64,000 nt of DNA from Siphonodentalium dalli (GCA_032622095.1 CP136063.1:62013897-62077896), one strand, 5' to 3'. Shown: positions 35,536 through 48,030, counted from the stretch's first letter. The notes: generated by a model from the letters alone, not told the origin. Numbers and translations are program-made.

Positions 35536-38500
35536 ACGACAAGACCATCGCCATTGAACATCACGTTTACGACACACTTTCGGACGCTTGGTTCAGGAAA
35601 AGGTCGAAGCCTCAGCCATTCGTTGAACTCAAAGCAAAAGTCCTACCATCAGACTACGTGGCACTTGGATTCACAACCACCTTCCGACCCAAGACAGCTC
35701 TTTTGTCGGCAATGGCAGACACAGGATGCCAGAGTTGCCTAGCTGGCATTAGAGTCATTCATCGCCTTGGGCTGAGACAATCCGACCTAATTCCTGTCAC
35801 TATGAAGATGCACGCAGCTAACAGTAAAGGTATCAGGATCATCGGCGCCACCGTACTTCGACTGTCGGGTGTTAATGGACAAGGACAATCTGTCGAAACT
35901 AGACAAATGACTTATGTGACGGAGTCTTCTGACAAACTATTTCTCAGCAGGGAGGCATGTATCGACCTTGGTATCATTTCTACCACCTTTCCCATGGTAG
36001 GCGAAACACACAACCTGTCAACTACCGCCAACGCCGTGAATAATCATGCAAATGGGTACACCGACGTTATGAACATGAACGGGACATCAGCGTCATGTGA
36101 GTCATGTGACTGCCCACGACGTCAGCTACCACCACCGCCACCAACCAAACTCCCGTTTCCTGCCACTGAAGAAAACAGGCAGAAGTTGCACAACTACCTC
36201 CTGAATCACTACAAATCTAGCACGTTCAACAACTGTGAACACCAACCTCTGCCTCGGATGGATGGACCACCTATGCGGTTAATGGTCAACTCGAATGCAA
36301 CACCGGTTGCTTACCACACGCCTATTCCTGTTCCACTTCACTGGCGAGATCAAGTCAAATCAGGACTTGACCAGGACGTAAGGCTAGGAGTACTGGAACC
36401 AGTCCCTGTGGGCGAACCGGTTACATGGTGCCACAGAATGGTTATTTGCGCTAAGAAGAATGGGATGCCACGCCGCACTGTGGACTTTCAACCACTTAAT
36501 GCCCATGCTACACGAGAAACGCACCACACACCATCACCATTCCACCAAGCGAGATCGATCCCACGTGGTAAAAAGACAGTATTCGACGCCTGGAACGGAT
36601 ACCACAGTATTCCAATCCACGAATCAGACCGTCACCTGACTACTTTCATTACACCATGGGGAAGATACCGTTACAAGACTGCACCTCAAGGCTATATCGC
36701 TTCCGGTGACGGCTACACCAGACGTTATGATGAGATAGTGTCCGACTTTCCAAACAAAACAAAGTGCATCGACGATGTATTGCTCTGGTCTGATTCAATC
36801 GAAGAGAGCTTCTTCCCAGCAGCAGAATGGCTTGACATGTGTGGTAGACACGGCATCATCCTAAATCGTGAAACATTTGAGTTTGGGCGAGATGTTGTGG
36901 AATTTGCAGGCTTTGAGATAACATCTGACAATGTTCGACCCTCCATGAAGTATCTGCGTTCGATCCTGGACTTCCCGGCACCCAAAAACATCACAGACAT
37001 CCGCTCGTGGTTCGGCCTAGTCAACCAGGTATCATATGCATTCAGCATGACTGAGAAGATGTTACCATTCCGTCAATTTCTGAAACCAGGAACACCATTC
37101 AGATGGGACGAAGACATCGACAACTTATTCGAGGAATCGAAAACGATGATCGTCCGCGAAATAGAACATGGTGTCAAGATCTTCGACAAGAACAGACCAA
37201 CATGCCTGGCTACAGATTGGTCGAAGGATGGAATTGGCTTCTGGATGCTTCAGAAGCACTGTAATTGTCCGAACTCAGAGCCCTTCTGCTGCCCTACTGG
37301 GTGGAAAATCACGCTTATCGGCAGTCGGTTCACACACGCAGCTGAATCAAGATACGCACCAGTCGAGGGTGAGGCCCTAGCAGTCGCCGATGCACTCGAC
37401 AAAGCCAGATACTTCGTACTAGGGTGCAAGGATCTTATCGTTGCGGTGGACCACAAACCCCTGCTTAAAATATTCGGTGATCGATCCTTAGCAGACATCT
37501 CCAACACACAGCTTCGAAACCTAAAAGAGAAGACTCTCCGATATCGATTTCGAATGGTTCACCTTCAAGGAATTAAACACCATGCCGCTGATGCATTGTC
37601 TCGACATCCCACTGGCGACCCCATTAAATTGCGACTGCCAGATGACACTGACGACACTGATGCAGTTAATGTTGTGCTGCCTTCATCTGTCCTCACTGGA
37701 ATCCGCTCGCCAACCAGAAATGTCAACAACCTAGAGGAATGTATCGTGTCAGCCGCTGTGTCAGATATTGACTCGCTTGCGATCAAATCGGTGACTTGGG
37801 ACAGGATACGTACCGCGACAGCCAGTGACAACGACATGCACAAACTGATTGGACTGATCGAAGCTGGCATCCCAGACTCTAGGCCTGAATTTCCTGCTCC
37901 ATTGCGTGATTACTTCCAGTTTCGTAAAGACCTCTACACTGTTGATGGGGTACTACTCTACAAGGATCGTGTAATTATACCACCGTCCCTTAGACAGGAA
38001 GTTCTAGCTGCACTACATGCCGCACACCAAGGGGTCACGTCAATGACTTCTAGAGCTGAATCTTCAGTATTCTGGCCAGGTATCACTCCAGCAATATCAG
38101 CTGTCAGAGCCACGTGTAATCACTGCAATCGAATGAGCCCATCACAACCAATGGCACCACCAACACCGCTAACATCACCAGACTACCCATTTCAATGTGT
38201 CTGTGCAGATTTCTTCCACTACAAGGGGCGTAATTATCTGGTTGTCGTCGATCGATATTCCAACTGGCCAATTGTGGAAATGTCGACTTCTGGTGCATCT
38301 GGTCTCATTGCTTGTTTGCGGCGCGTATTCGTAACTTTCGGAATTCCGGATGAATTGCCATCCGATGGCGGACCAGAGTTCACTTCAGCAACAACAAGGC
38401 AGTTCATGAAAGACTGGTGCGTACACCATAGGCTCTCCTCTGTCGCGTATCCGCACAGCAATTGTCGCGCAGAAGTAGGAGTAAAAACCATGAAACGCTT

Positions 38501-39335
38501 AATTACTGACAATACTACCGTAAATGGTGACCTCACGACCGACTCATTCCAACGCGCCATGCTCCAATACAGGAACACTCCCGACAGAGACACGAAACTG
38601 TCTCCAGCAATGTGTGTGTTTGGTCACCCAATACGTGACTTCATTCCAATTCCAGCTGGACGATACCGCCCACATGACACCTGGCGTGAAACCTTGTCCA
38701 ACCGCGAAGAAGCACTACGAAATCGTCACATGCGAGACGGAGAACGCCTATCCGAGCATACTAAACGACTCCTGCCACTTGTAGTAGGCGGTTTTGTTCA
38801 GAACCAAGTTGGGACACATCCGCTGAAATGGGACAAAACGGGCATCATCATAGAGGTTCGTCAGTTCGACCAATACGTTGTTAAGGTTGATGGTTCGGGA
38901 AGAGTGACATTACGCAATAGGAAATTCCTTCGGAAATACACTCCAGTGCTAATACCTCCACCCAGACGAGCGATTGAACATGATTTGGTATTACATCAAC
39001 GAGTCGCGCACCCAGCTCCAGCAACACGCTCATTAACAACCTCATCACGAAGTCCGGACTATCCGGACAACGAACTCACCGGTCCTTCAGAAGATCATCC
39101 TCTGCCACCTTCCGATTCCGTTAGCCTGCCAAATTCGACAACGACGCCTCCGACTGGGCCTACAAGTGCCGAAACACCGATGCATCCCACCACTCCAAGT
39201 CGACCGGAACATAACAGGCGACCTCCGACTGGACCTACAAGTGCTGGGACACCGATGTCTTCCACCCCTCCCAGTCGACCACAACGTAACCGACGACCTC
39301 CGGAGTGGACAAAGGACTATGACATAAGTCCCTGA
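35445..39335 (+). CDS. pol: Retrotransposon Pol polyprotein
   Basis: The 1296-residue frame holds an aspartic protease (ADTG at about 91-94) and a reverse transcriptase (about 310-480). The RT has [10 protein letters not shown] carrying the first Asp and CIDDVLLW as the YxDD box with Cys for Tyr. RNase H follows ([10 protein letters not shown] near 590, [11 protein letters not shown] near 643, VDHKPL near 670, HHAADALSR near 715). The integrase has its HHCC zinc site (HAAHQG to CNHC, about 858-892) and catalytic D, D, E near 920, 971 and 1007, with exactly 35 residues between the last two. The tail has a proline-rich 25-residue duplication (PPTGPTSA). No chromodomain is seen. The frame is open throughout; the ATG given is only the first Met after the gag stop, and translation probably continued from gag. 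Confidence 0.92.
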   Translation: MQKPAASSKVECDGAVFNTSCSASDSQDRKNDKTIAIEHHVYDTLSDAWFRKRSKPQPFVELKAKVLPSDYVALGFTTTFRPKTALLSAMADTGCQSCLAGIRVIHRLGLRQSDLIPVTMKMHAANSKGIRIIGATVLRLSGVNGQGQSVETRQMTYVTESSDKLFLSREACIDLGIISTTFPMVGETHNLSTTANAVNNHANGYTDVMNMNGTSASCESCDCPRRQLPPPPPTKLPFPATEENRQKLHNYLLNHYKSSTFNNCEHQPLPRMDGPPMRLMVNSNATPVAYHTPIPVPLHWRDQVKSGLDQDVRLGVLEPVPVGEPVTWCHRMVICAKKNGMPRRTVDFQPLNAHATRETHHTPSPFHQARSIPRGKKTVFDAWNGYHSIPIHESDRHLTTFITPWGRYRYKTAPQGYIASGDGYTRRYDEIVSDFPNKTKCIDDVLLWSDSIEESFFPAAEWLDMCGRHGIILNRETFEFGRDVVEFAGFEITSDNVRPSMKYLRSILDFPAPKNITDIRSWFGLVNQVSYAFSMTEKMLPFRQFLKPGTPFRWDEDIDNLFEESKTMIVREIEHGVKIFDKNRPTCLATDWSKDGIGFWMLQKHCNCPNSEPFCCPTGWKITLIGSRFTHAAESRYAPVEGEALAVADALDKARYFVLGCKDLIVAVDHKPLLKIFGDRSLADISNTQLRNLKEKTLRYRFRMVHLQGIKHHAADALSRHPTGDPIKLRLPDDTDDTDAVNVVLPSSVLTGIRSPTRNVNNLEECIVSAAVSDIDSLAIKSVTWDRIRTATASDNDMHKLIGLIEAGIPDSRPEFPAPLRDYFQFRKDLYTVDGVLLYKDRVIIPPSLRQEVLAALHAAHQGVTSMTSRAESSVFWPGITPAISAVRATCNHCNRMSPSQPMAPPTPLTSPDYPFQCVCADFFHYKGRNYLVVVDRYSNWPIVEMSTSGASGLIACLRRVFVTFGIPDELPSDGGPEFTSATTRQFMKDWCVHHRLSSVAYPHSNCRAEVGVKTMKRLITDNTTVNGDLTTDSFQRAMLQYRNTPDRDTKLSPAMCVFGHPIRDFIPIPAGRYRPHDTWRETLSNREEALRNRHMRDGERLSEHTKRLLPLVVGGFVQNQVGTHPLKWDKTGIIIEVRQFDQYVVKVDGSGRVTLRNRKFLRKYTPVLIPPPRRAIEHDLVLHQRVAHPAPATRSLTTSSRSPDYPDNELTGPSEDHPLPPSDSVSLPNSTTTPPTGPTSAETPMHPTTPSRPEHNRRPPTGPTSAGTPMSSTPPSRPQRNRRPPEWTKDYDISP

Positions 39336-39466
39336 ACATTCCGTGTGTGCGGACACTAAACGTTCACATATATGCACCACAATTCACTTTTCGTTTGAGA
39401 TGGATACAGACTAAACCAGTCTTTGTTAATTTAACTTTAATTTAAATTCTTCTGTGCCAAAGACTC

Positions 39467-39475
39467 AAGGGGAGA
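39467..39475 (+). other. Polypurine tract
   Basis: AAGGGGAGA lies immediately before the 3' LTR start (TACAGG). It primes plus-strand DNA synthesis in LTR elements. Confidence 0.85.
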
Positions 39476-39607
39476 TACAGGATTATCATATGTTCAACTA
39501 ATATACTGTTCATTTCATTCCAGATAACTGTGGTCATTGTTTGAGACCGATATTCATGATCTAGCAACACTACAGTTTAATGAACAAATAGACATCGTTC
39601 TTATTTA
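39476..39607 (+). repeat. 3' LTR, 132 bp
   Basis: This is the same as the 5' LTR except for about three substitutions (for example GTCATTGTTTGAGACCGAT against GTCATAGTTTGAGACTGAT). Roughly 2 percent divergence implies a fairly recent insertion. Confidence 0.88.
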
Positions 39608-39612
39608 CCATC

Positions 39613-39975
39613 CTGTTTTCATCACAAAAAAATGTATTAAATCATGATTTTGAATCTCGGAGCAAATAAGAGCGTTTAAGCAGAATATAAATAGGCTCGG
39701 TGGAGAAGTCTGATGTCTATAGAAATCTGACGACCCAAACCCGTTATCAGCCCTGTTGTCAAATCAAACAGTAACCACCTCCTATATCAAGCTAAGATTG
39801 TGTAATATACTGGAGGCATGTATCTAAAACTTCTATATATAGAACAAATAAGTGTCCCATTAATTGATACTATATTTAGAACATTATAATAAAATAATAT
39901 CGAAATCAAATTAATATTAATTGATAGAATCTTTTCCGGGCAGGGATTTCCATCTCTTACGTATTATTCTGGTGG
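39613..39975 (+). repeat. Continuation of ZNF2 flank (matches 47690-48030)
   Basis: The sequence after the retrotransposon matches 47690-48030 collinearly, including GGCTCGGTGGAGAAGTCTGA and AACAAATAAGTGTCCCATTA. It ends in a fragment of the TTAA MITE family (about 39885-39965). Confidence 0.8.
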
Positions 39976-42064
39976 GTTTAGTTATTGTTGGATAGAAACA
40001 CAAATGACTTGAATATGTAAGAAATTCTAATGATATTTATCAGTATTTATGTTTATGTTGAAATCTCCCATCAGAAACCATTGTATTTGAGTTAGTACTG
40101 TTTCAAGTTTTTCAAGAAAGGTGTTGACGTCATAATTTGGGAATCCATGATTCCATATACATGTAAACATCCTAGTAGTTGGTTCGTGTTTATATGATCA
40201 GGGATTTCAATAAATAAGCTTTCAAAGCTTTCCATGAATTATACATGTAGATGTCTGCTCGAACTTGCATGCTCTTTGAGATTACCATTAACATAAATTT
40301 CTGTCATTCCTACGGTATGGTTTTCATATAAATTGTTAACCCACATTTTCTGTCAGATCAATTGGAGACGAGACTTATGTGGTAGAGCACAGGGTGGGTC
40401 TTTAGTGAACCATGTCGCTATATCACAAACATTTATGGGGCTCTGAGTCTTGATCATCTGGCAGGGTCTATAGTAAACTGAGCCTACCTTTAAAAGTCTT
40501 CATCATGTATTTATTCTATACTCATCATCATGCAATACCAAACGGAACACAATCCAACATCACAAGACACATATGGATGACATCACATAACATCTACACA
40601 GACAGCTTGACAGCAACATCACAACATCGAACATCCAACATCAATCGAGAGATGTCCAACGAGAAAAAGGACCCTGGTGAACAAATACATAGGTTGTAGT
40701 TGCTGCCGAATAAATATCCAGTATGGATATTAATAAATATGTGAAATGTGATTGTGTCAAAAACCAACTTCCCTATTGTCGATATAAACAACTATTTTGA
40801 CACAATCCTAACTGTGACGAACAGTTATAAATAAAACCTATATTGCTGGTATAAAAGGGATATTATGAACGCAGCGTGCGATTTCCAACTTCCCTACATT
40901 ATGGGGCAAATATATTTATGCAAATGTGACAAGACTAAAGTTTCAAAACCGAAGACAATATTATTAAAATACAAGCTATAATAACGGGTGACAACATATA
41001 ACAAATATTACATACCATCCTTTGGAAAGCATAGGTCAGATGTCATAACGTAGTATTACTTCTTAAACTTATTAACATTCTTCGAGCATGAAGAAATTAG
41101 GATAACACTGAGAGTGTTATACGATATTGCGATGCGTACACCTTGGTGACGAAATACGGACTGAGAAAGCGCGGTAAATAAGCTTTACTGTGATTGGCTA
41201 AAACACCTTAGTTAGATCTAATACTGGGCGCTGAACTAGACAGAGGAAAACTTAAGCGGGTAAGAGATTGGGCGTAGATACCGTAGAGATAGTAAATAGC
41301 AAAATACAGATCAGCAATGAGACTAGTAAACGGGGAATGTGCAGAACGGAATAGCGCGAAATGGAATGAACCAAGTACGCGGAATGAAATTATTACAATG
41401 CGGCTATAAAATGTATATTAGTGAGTTAGGTTTAATAACTTAGTTAGTATACATGTGTAGCATGTAATAAAGGCATATACTGATTTGGTATATAAAATAG
41501 CACGGTCACACTTATCTGTTGGCCAATGTATCTACAGTGTACATGTATACATGTAACCATGCATAGGGCGTTTGTGTAGTTTCTCCAGTTCTCCATGTAT
41601 TATCGTCAGGAATGTTTCCAGACATGTGTTTATTGTCCCAGTAATGCCGTAGTTTACCAATGTGTCGATCGTCCTCTGTGTTGTGCATAGGCGTACTGTG
41701 TCCAGGTGTCGAAGGCTTCCGAGAAGTCCAAGATTGCCAGTATCTGGAATGTGCGGAATCACTGGCGAAATGGGAAAATTCGGTCAGGTATTTTTCGGTC
41801 GCGGGAAGATTCGGCTAGGAAGATTAATTGAATATATAATTGTGCCTGATGACATATAAAATAGAATAAGACCGATGCATGTTAAAATAATAAGATAATG
41901 ACTTACCTTGCACGCAACTCATTAGGTGAAGTCCACGACAATCGCGCATCAGACTAGGCGCTGGGCACAAACATCTGCTAACGAAACCACAAAACCCTTA
42001 ATCTTTATGATCTCTCCACAAAGACATACTGCAAGGTTACATTCATCAAAGCCATGATTAATTG
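39976..42064. other. Intergenic, nothing recognised
   Basis: No domain-bearing frame or repeat could be supported. Short frames at 40505-40791 and 41532-41859 show no family features. Confidence 0.4.
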
Positions 42065-42265
42065 TAAATAAACTGAAGAAAGTGATCAACGTGCACTAAT
42101 AGTAATAACTCAGATCGAAATAAATCATTCATAATGTACAATAAATAATAGGTCGCCCATAACAGGGATTTCCAAAGAACGTTATTTCAATACATAGTCA
42201 CGTACACCTGCATGTACATTTTTATAGCTAATGCGTTGAGCTGTTGACACCAGGTCTTCTGTCAT
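42065..42265 (+). repeat. Paralogous block, copy 2 (matches 745-945)
   Basis: It starts near AACTGAAGAAAGTGATCAAC and contains GGTCGCCCATAACAGG. It is collinear with the left end of the window. Confidence 0.7.
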
Positions 42266-42756
42266 CTAGTGATTATTTAGTGTTATTTAGTGATTTAGAA
42301 ACACCCCGGTCCAGTTTCGGTCGTCTTGGTTTGAGCGCTCCGTGGCTTAACCCGCCCGGTGATTATATTACAGGCCTCGGTGGATTATGCGTTCATCTGA
42401 AATCCTCACTGAAGTCAGGCCAGTAGGCCCTATACTTAGCTCAGTAAGTCAATGTACTTAAATCCCTACCCCCATATGGTCTCATCGTCGATCAGGCAGT
42501 CACGTGTAGCTGTTTTATTTGTCCAGGTTACCCATCTACCGACCGTAACATGGACTACCAATAATCTGAGGAGACGTAGACGGAACATAACAGCTACTGC
42601 ACCGGGGGTGACTAAAGTCACCAAATGCAACTCATATCGGTGCTCCCCAATACCACACCTGTGTCATATATGGAGACAGGCAATCTGACTATCCCAGCTT
42701 CCAACGACGATACCACGGGACAAATCGAGTCTTCCTACACTCCGGAGTACAACCAA

Positions 42757-43860
42757 TCTACTGAGCAATTCTTCTGTCACATACCACACGTATGCGGCGT
42801 ATTATTTTATGGTGCCACATCAAGATGAGCAATGGGGTGACACGGTGTCTTGGCGGCAACTTAACTATTGTATGAATAATGAATATAATATAATATTATG
42901 ACTTGAGCTCAGGGTTCTCCACAAATTTATGTATACTAAAAGTTGGCAACAACTGCTCAGACGGCAGACTATCTGTTGACTCTGTTCATCATTAGCATGA
43001 GCAAGGCATGGTACTTCGTTTACGTGCCCAGGACGCGGTGGCACCACATTGTTCATTCTGATGTGAGCACCAAAAAACAAATCACGCATTCTCTTCCACG
43101 TTGAGCGTTAAGTATAATGTCGAACCATTCTGCTGTTCAATGCTCTTACCACATATCACACGCATACGGCTTTTCTCCAGTATAGTGTATGTATGTAGTC
43201 AGGACACACTGATAAGAGAACGCCTTCTCACACACGTTACATTTATACCAATCTACTGAGCGATTCTTCTGGCACATACCACACGTATGCGGCGTATTAT
43301 TTTATGGTGCCCACATCAAGATGAGCAATGGGGGTGACACGGTGTCTTGGCGGCAACTTAACTATTGTATGAATATAATATAATATTATGACCTGAGATT
43401 CAGGGTTCTCCACAAATTTATGTATACTATAATTTGGCAACAACTGCTCAGACGGCAGACTATCTGTTGACTCTGTTCATCATTAGCATGAGCAAGGCAT
43501 GGTACTTCGTTTACGACCCCAGGACGCTGTGGCACCCCATTGTTCATTCTGATGTGAGCACCAAAAAACAAATCACGCATTCTCTCCCACGTTGAGCGTT
43601 AAGTATATAGTCGAACCATTCTGCTGTCCAATGCTCTTACAACATATCACACGCATACGGCTTTTCTCCAGTATAGTGTATGTATGTAGTCATGACACAC
43701 TGATAAGAGAACACCTTCTCACACACGTTACATTTATACCAATCTACTGGGCGATTCTTCTGGCACATACCACACGTATGTGACTTGTTGTTTTATGGTG
43801 CCCACATCAACATGAGCAATGGGGGATGACACTGTGTCCTGGCGACAACTTAATGACATA
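42757..43860 (-). repeat. About 490-bp tandem repeat containing fossil fingers, 2.2 copies
   Basis: Units begin at 42757, 43254 and 43743 (CTACTGAGCRATTCTTCTG). On the minus strand they carry a damaged C2H2 finger: WYKCNVCEKAFSYQCVLTTY with IHYTGEKPYACD, followed by a stop. So the repeat includes former zinc-finger coding sequence. Internal copies of GGCATGGTACTTCGTTTACG are near-identical. Confidence 0.8.
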
Positions 43861-43899
43861 TTAAGGACTTATTCGAGTGCGTGAAACTAATAAGTTAGT

Positions 43900-44105
43900 A
43901 CGCATGCGCTATGCCAACCTGGGGAATGTGACATTCTACTAACAATGCCGAAATTTTCAAAGAAATCGACCATACCACTCCATAGAAAACATCGTTTGAA
44001 CTACGCTCAATAGTAAATATTTACATCTCGATTCGGGACGCAACTATCGGCGATAAACTAACATAATTGATTTCGCCATCGAGAGTCATTGCATTTAATT
44101 AATCA
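43900..44105 (+). repeat. Dispersed repeat, inverse of 27721-27965
   Basis: It contains CTCGATTCGGGACGCAACTA and TTTCGCCATCGAGAGTCATT, and ends at the TTAA of the next MITE. Confidence 0.6.
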
Positions 44106-44633
44106 TTAAAGATGGTTTATCTCTTTAAATAACAAATTTTAAATAGTTGCGTGGGTATAAAATAATAGATATGAACTGAAGACCTATGCCCGGAAAAGCT
44201 TCTATCAATTAATATTGATTTTATTTCGAATATTAAATCGGGCCCATTTATGTTACTATTTTTAGAACCGACCATTTGGATGAGACCGTATTGCGATATA
44301 GAGCACTGGGCTGTTCCTACGGCTACGCAACGAATGTCAAATGTCACATATTGGTTGTTTGTATTGTTTTGTTCCACAGATATAAGCGATAATGAGTATA
44401 ATTAACGTTTATTTGTGACAAAATTGCACAATATAATTTCTGGTATCTGTTAACAATAACCACTATTGTTCGTTAGCTGAACAAACACACATTTTTAGAC
44501 CAGACAATATTCGAAATAAAATTAATATTAATCGATAGAAGCATTTCCGGACAGGAGTCTTCGATTCAGACCTAATATTTTATACCCCGGTAACTATATA
44601 ATACATGTTTACAAAGAGATAATCCACCTTTAA
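44106..44633 (+). mobile_element. TTAA-ended MITE, full-length copy 2
   Basis: The element starts TTAAAGATGGTTTATCTC and ends GAGATAATCCACCTTTAA, 528 bp, collinear with the copies at 8088 and 55568. It sits in the same place relative to the zinc-finger arrays as copy 1 does to ZNF1 only in a broad sense; the immediate flanks differ. A second partial end of the family follows at 44634-44716. Confidence 0.8.
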
Positions 44634-44716
44634 ATGATAGAAGCCTTTCCGGTCTTCAGTTCATACTTATTATTTTATACCCACGTAACTATTTCAAAGA
44701 TAATCCATCTTTAATT
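44634..44716 (-). mobile_element. TTAA MITE terminal fragment
   Basis: GATAGAAGCCTTTCCGGTC followed by ATTATTTTATACCCACG and ATAATCCATCTTTAA is the left end of the family in reverse. It suggests insertion of one copy next to or into another. Confidence 0.65.
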
Positions 44717-44784
44717 ACGCTTTTTAAGAAAATTATCCTCACAAATAGCACACGTATATGGCCTTGCATGTATGTATCCTCTTA

Positions 44785-45027
44785 CGTGCAACAAGTTAAT
44801 TAGAACCAAATAAGTTGTAAATTGACCAAAATACAATAACAATGCAAAATCTTAAACGATATTTGTATGATGTATATTCCAAAATGGCCGCCAAAATTGG
44901 CAAAATCGATTGATATTTATTTATTTCACTGATATGGATTGACTACGTGTGTTCTCATGTGTATAGTCAATGTACTATGATAAGAGAACCCCTTCTCCCA
45001 CCAACATTTATACAGCGATCCTTGCTC
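44785..45027 (-). pseudogene. Single ancestral unit of the 49-bp array within a fossil finger
   Basis: On the minus strand 45013-44946 reads LYKCWWEKGFSYHSTLTIHM then RTHVVNPYQ. This is a C2H2 finger with the two residues between the cysteines lost but H-x3-H intact. Its first half is one unit of the 2012-5112 minisatellite. The left flank matches 1840-2000. Confidence 0.82.
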
Positions 45028-45450
45028 GCCTAGTTACGTACGCTGTTTCTCACAAATATCACACCTATATGGCGTTTCACCGGCATGTATCCTCTTATGT
45101 GCAACACAACTAGATTACTCTCACAAGTGAATCTCTCGTCAGAAATATCGATTGCTCTCACACGTGAATCCCTCGTCAAAATATCACACCTATACGGCGT
45201 TTCACCTGCAGGTATCCTCTTATGTGCAACACAACTCGATTACTCTCACAGTAAATCTCTCGTCACAAATATCACGGCGTTCACCTGCACGTATCATGTT
45301 ATGTGCAACACAACTCGATTACTCTCACAAGTGAATCCCTCGTCACATATATCACACCTATATGGCGTTTCACCTGAAATTATAATCTTATGTGAAACAC
45401 AACACGATTACTCTCGGGTGAATTCCTCGTCACAAATATCACATATATAT
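45028..45450 (-). repeat. 89-bp zinc-finger-derived array, copy 2
   Basis: About five units of the same repeat as 5113-7920, more irregular in length. Each contains GTGCAACACAACTCGATTAC. Confidence 0.82.
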
Positions 45451-45740
45451 GATATGCGGTTCTCCAAATGTCTAGTCAGGTGCTATTTTTTTATGAAATC
45501 CTTTCTCACAAATATAACAACTATATGGTGGTTCCAACTCATGTGTGGTTCCAACTCATGTGTGGTTCCAACTCTTGTCTACCATTCTTCAGTAGGGATC
45601 CTTGCGTGTCTAGTTAAGTACACAACATCACACATATATGGTTCCTCACCTATATATGGATAATCATGTGTCGAGTCAGATGAGCAAATCCATAATAATT
45701 ATGTTTCACAAACACACATTTAAATGGACTAAATGTATGT
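45451..45740 (-). pseudogene. Fossil fingers, copy 2
   Basis: Homologous to 7921-8087 (ATGCGGTTCTCCAAATGTCT, GTGTCGAGTCAGATGAGC). A short GTGTGGTTCCAACTCAT triplication lies at 45535-45580. Confidence 0.65.
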
Positions 45741-45744
45741 TCTG

Positions 45745-46297
45745 CGTGGATCTTAACTTATTGGGTAAGTTGTATCATCAGCTTTGAACCATTTCACACA
45801 CTTAACCGGCGTTGCACCCGTGTGGACCCTCATGTGTACGATCAGACTAATCTTCCGCGTGAATTCCTGCAGACAGACGCCACACTTATAGGGTGTTTCA
45901 CCCGTGTGGATCCTCATGTGTATGACCAGAGTAATTTTCTGCATTAATTCCTTCTGACAGACGCCACACTTATAGGGTGTTTCACCTGTGTGGATGTTCG
46001 CGTGTTACGGTCCGGATTCCTTTTCGATGAAATCCTTTCTGACAAATGTCACATCTATATGCCATCTCTCCAGTGTGGGTCATCTTGTACAGTCGAATGA
46101 AGCATCCACTTGAATCCTTTCCGACAATATGACACTTACATTCCATCTCTCCCGCACTACTCATCTGAGTGAATCCTTCCTGACAAATATCATATTCATA
46201 TGGGTTCTCTCCCGTGTGGATCCTCGTGTGTTTATTCAAATGAATCATCTGAGTGAATCATTTCTGACAAATAATATAACAATTAATATGGTTTCTC
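45745..46297 (-). pseudogene. Fossil 3' fingers of ZNF3
   Basis: The minus strand still encodes recognisable fingers in pieces: near 45944-45756 a frame equivalent to the ZNF1 C terminus (CGVCLQEFTRKISLIVHMRV), and near 46248-45985 a broken set. They follow the ZNF3 stop and were once part of the same longer array. Confidence 0.78.
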
Positions 46298-47375
46298 TCA
46301 CGTGTGGATCCTCGTGTGTTTATTCAAATAAATCATCTGAGTGAAACCTTTCTGACAAACATCACACTTATATGGTTTCTCTCCCGTGTGGATCATCGTG
46401 TGTTTATTCAAATGAATCATCTGAGTGAAACCTTTCTGACAAACATCACACTTATATGGTTTCTCTCCCGTGTGGATCCTCGTGTGTACAGTCAAATGAC
46501 TCATCCGAGAGAATCCTTTCTGACAAATATCACACTTATATGGTTTTTCTCCCGTGTGGATCCTCTTGTGTGCAGTCAAATCACTCAACCGAATGAATCC
46601 TTTCGGACAAATATCACACTTATATGATTTCTCGCCCGTGTGGATCATTAAATGTAACGTCAAGTTATATATCTGAGTGAATTCTTTCTGACAAATATCA
46701 CACTTATATGGATTCTCGCCCGTGTGGATTCTCTTGTGTACAGTCAGACTGCTAATCTGGTTGAATCCTTTCTGACAAATATCACATTTATATGGATTCT
46801 CGCCCGTGTGGATTCTCTTGTGCACAGTCAAATTACTCTTCTTAATGAATCCCTTCTGACAAATATCACATTTATATGGATTCTCGCCCGTGTGGATCAT
46901 CATGTGATCATTCAAAGCCCCAATCCGAGTGAATCCTTTCTGACAAATATCACATTTATATGGTTTCTCGCCCGTGTGGATCATCGTGTGTACAGTCAAA
47001 TGACTCATCCGAGTGAATCCTTTCTGACAAATATCACACTTAAATGATTTTTCGCCCGTGTGGGTCGTCATGTGTACAGTCAAATTACTCATCAGAGTGA
47101 ATCCTTTATGACAAATATCACATTTATATGCCACCTGTCTCGTATGGATCCCCATGTGTACAGTCAAATGACTCATCCGAGTGAATCCTTTCTGACAAAC
47201 ATCACACTTAAATGATTTTTCGCCCGTGTGGATCCGCATGTGTACAGTCAAATTACTCATCAGACTGAATCCTTTCTGACAAATATCACATTTATATGCC
47301 ATCTCTCCCGTATGTACAGTCAAATAACTCATATGAGTGAATCCTTTCTGACAATAATCACACGTGTATGGTTTC
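46298..47375 (-). CDS. Poly-C2H2 zinc-finger protein (ZNF3), 5'-truncated, 12 full fingers
   Basis: The frame is open from about 47375 to the stop at 46298. It has twelve complete fingers preceded by one (CDYCQKGFTHMSYLTV) that lacks its H-x3 segment because four codons are deleted. The only ATG near the front (47332) is internal to that damaged finger. Upstream sequence switches at about 47378 to flank that in ZNF2 lies far beyond the gene, so the first fingers and start were deleted. The stop TGA in the linker codon is shared with ZNF2. It is probably a pseudogene, although the long open array could still be translated. Confidence 0.72.
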
Positions 47376-47384
47376 TCTAACGAT

Positions 47385-48030
47385 ATGAAAGGAAGTTGTA
47401 TCTAAACGGGTTTGTGTCCAGTTTAAAAATCCGGAAGATCAAGCGTTCGTCGTCATAGGGTATGAATTTATCACTGGAATGAAAAGAATATACCAAAATG
47501 AATGATGAAATAACGAAACAGCGACCACGGTGGAGGGACATCACAACATTACATTATAACTGCATATCGTCTATCCAATACATTGGTGCAGTAGAATCAC
47601 AACGCTACAGTAGATATGTATATAAAGTTTATCAATTATGTTGGTACAAACACAGGTGCTAAATCGCCTTTGTACTGTGCCATCCTGTTTCATCACAAAA
47701 ATGTATTGAATCATGATTTTGAATCTCGGAGCAAATAAACAAAATATAAAGAGGCTCGGTGGAGAAGTCTGATTTCTATAGAAACCTGCCGACCCAAACC
47801 CGTTATCAGCCCTGTTGTCAAATCAACAGTAACCACCTCCTATATCAAGCTAAGATTGTGTAATACTGGAGGCCTATATCTAAAACTTCTATATAGAGAA
47901 CAAATAAGTGTCCCATTAATTGAATTTGATACTATATTTAGAACATTATAATAAAATAATATTGAAATCAAATTAATATTAATTGATAGAATCTTTTCCG
48001 GGCAGGGATTTCCATCTCTTACGTATTATT
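47385..48030. repeat. ZNF3 upstream flank, paralogue of the ZNF2 flank without the LTR element
   Basis: This is homologous to 33930-34235 joined to 39608-39965. The acceptor CATTCCAG is kept on the minus strand at 47481-47474. The empty retrotransposon site is at about 47680-47685. Confidence 0.82.

Larger units (their letters stand above)
34231..39612 (+). mobile_element. Gypsy-type LTR retrotransposon, 5.37 kb
   Basis: The element runs from 34236 to 39607 and is bordered by the 5-bp target duplication CCATC at 34231-34235 and 39608-39612. It has 132-bp LTRs, one gag frame, one pol frame in the order protease, RT, RNase H, integrase, and a purine tract before the 3' LTR. That gene order with the D-x35-E integrase places it in Gypsy (Metaviridae). 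The paralogous site near 47685 has uninterrupted GTGCCATCCTGTTTCATCAC, an empty site. No env-like frame was found. Confidence 0.93.

Noticed and set aside
36725-39380. Antisense frames over the pol gene
   Set aside because: Shadow frames of a strongly coding plus-strand gene.
42452-42828. Plus-strand frames with METGNLTIPASNDD near the 490-bp repeat
   Set aside because: The amino-acid content looks protein-like, but there is no start context, splice support or known domain.
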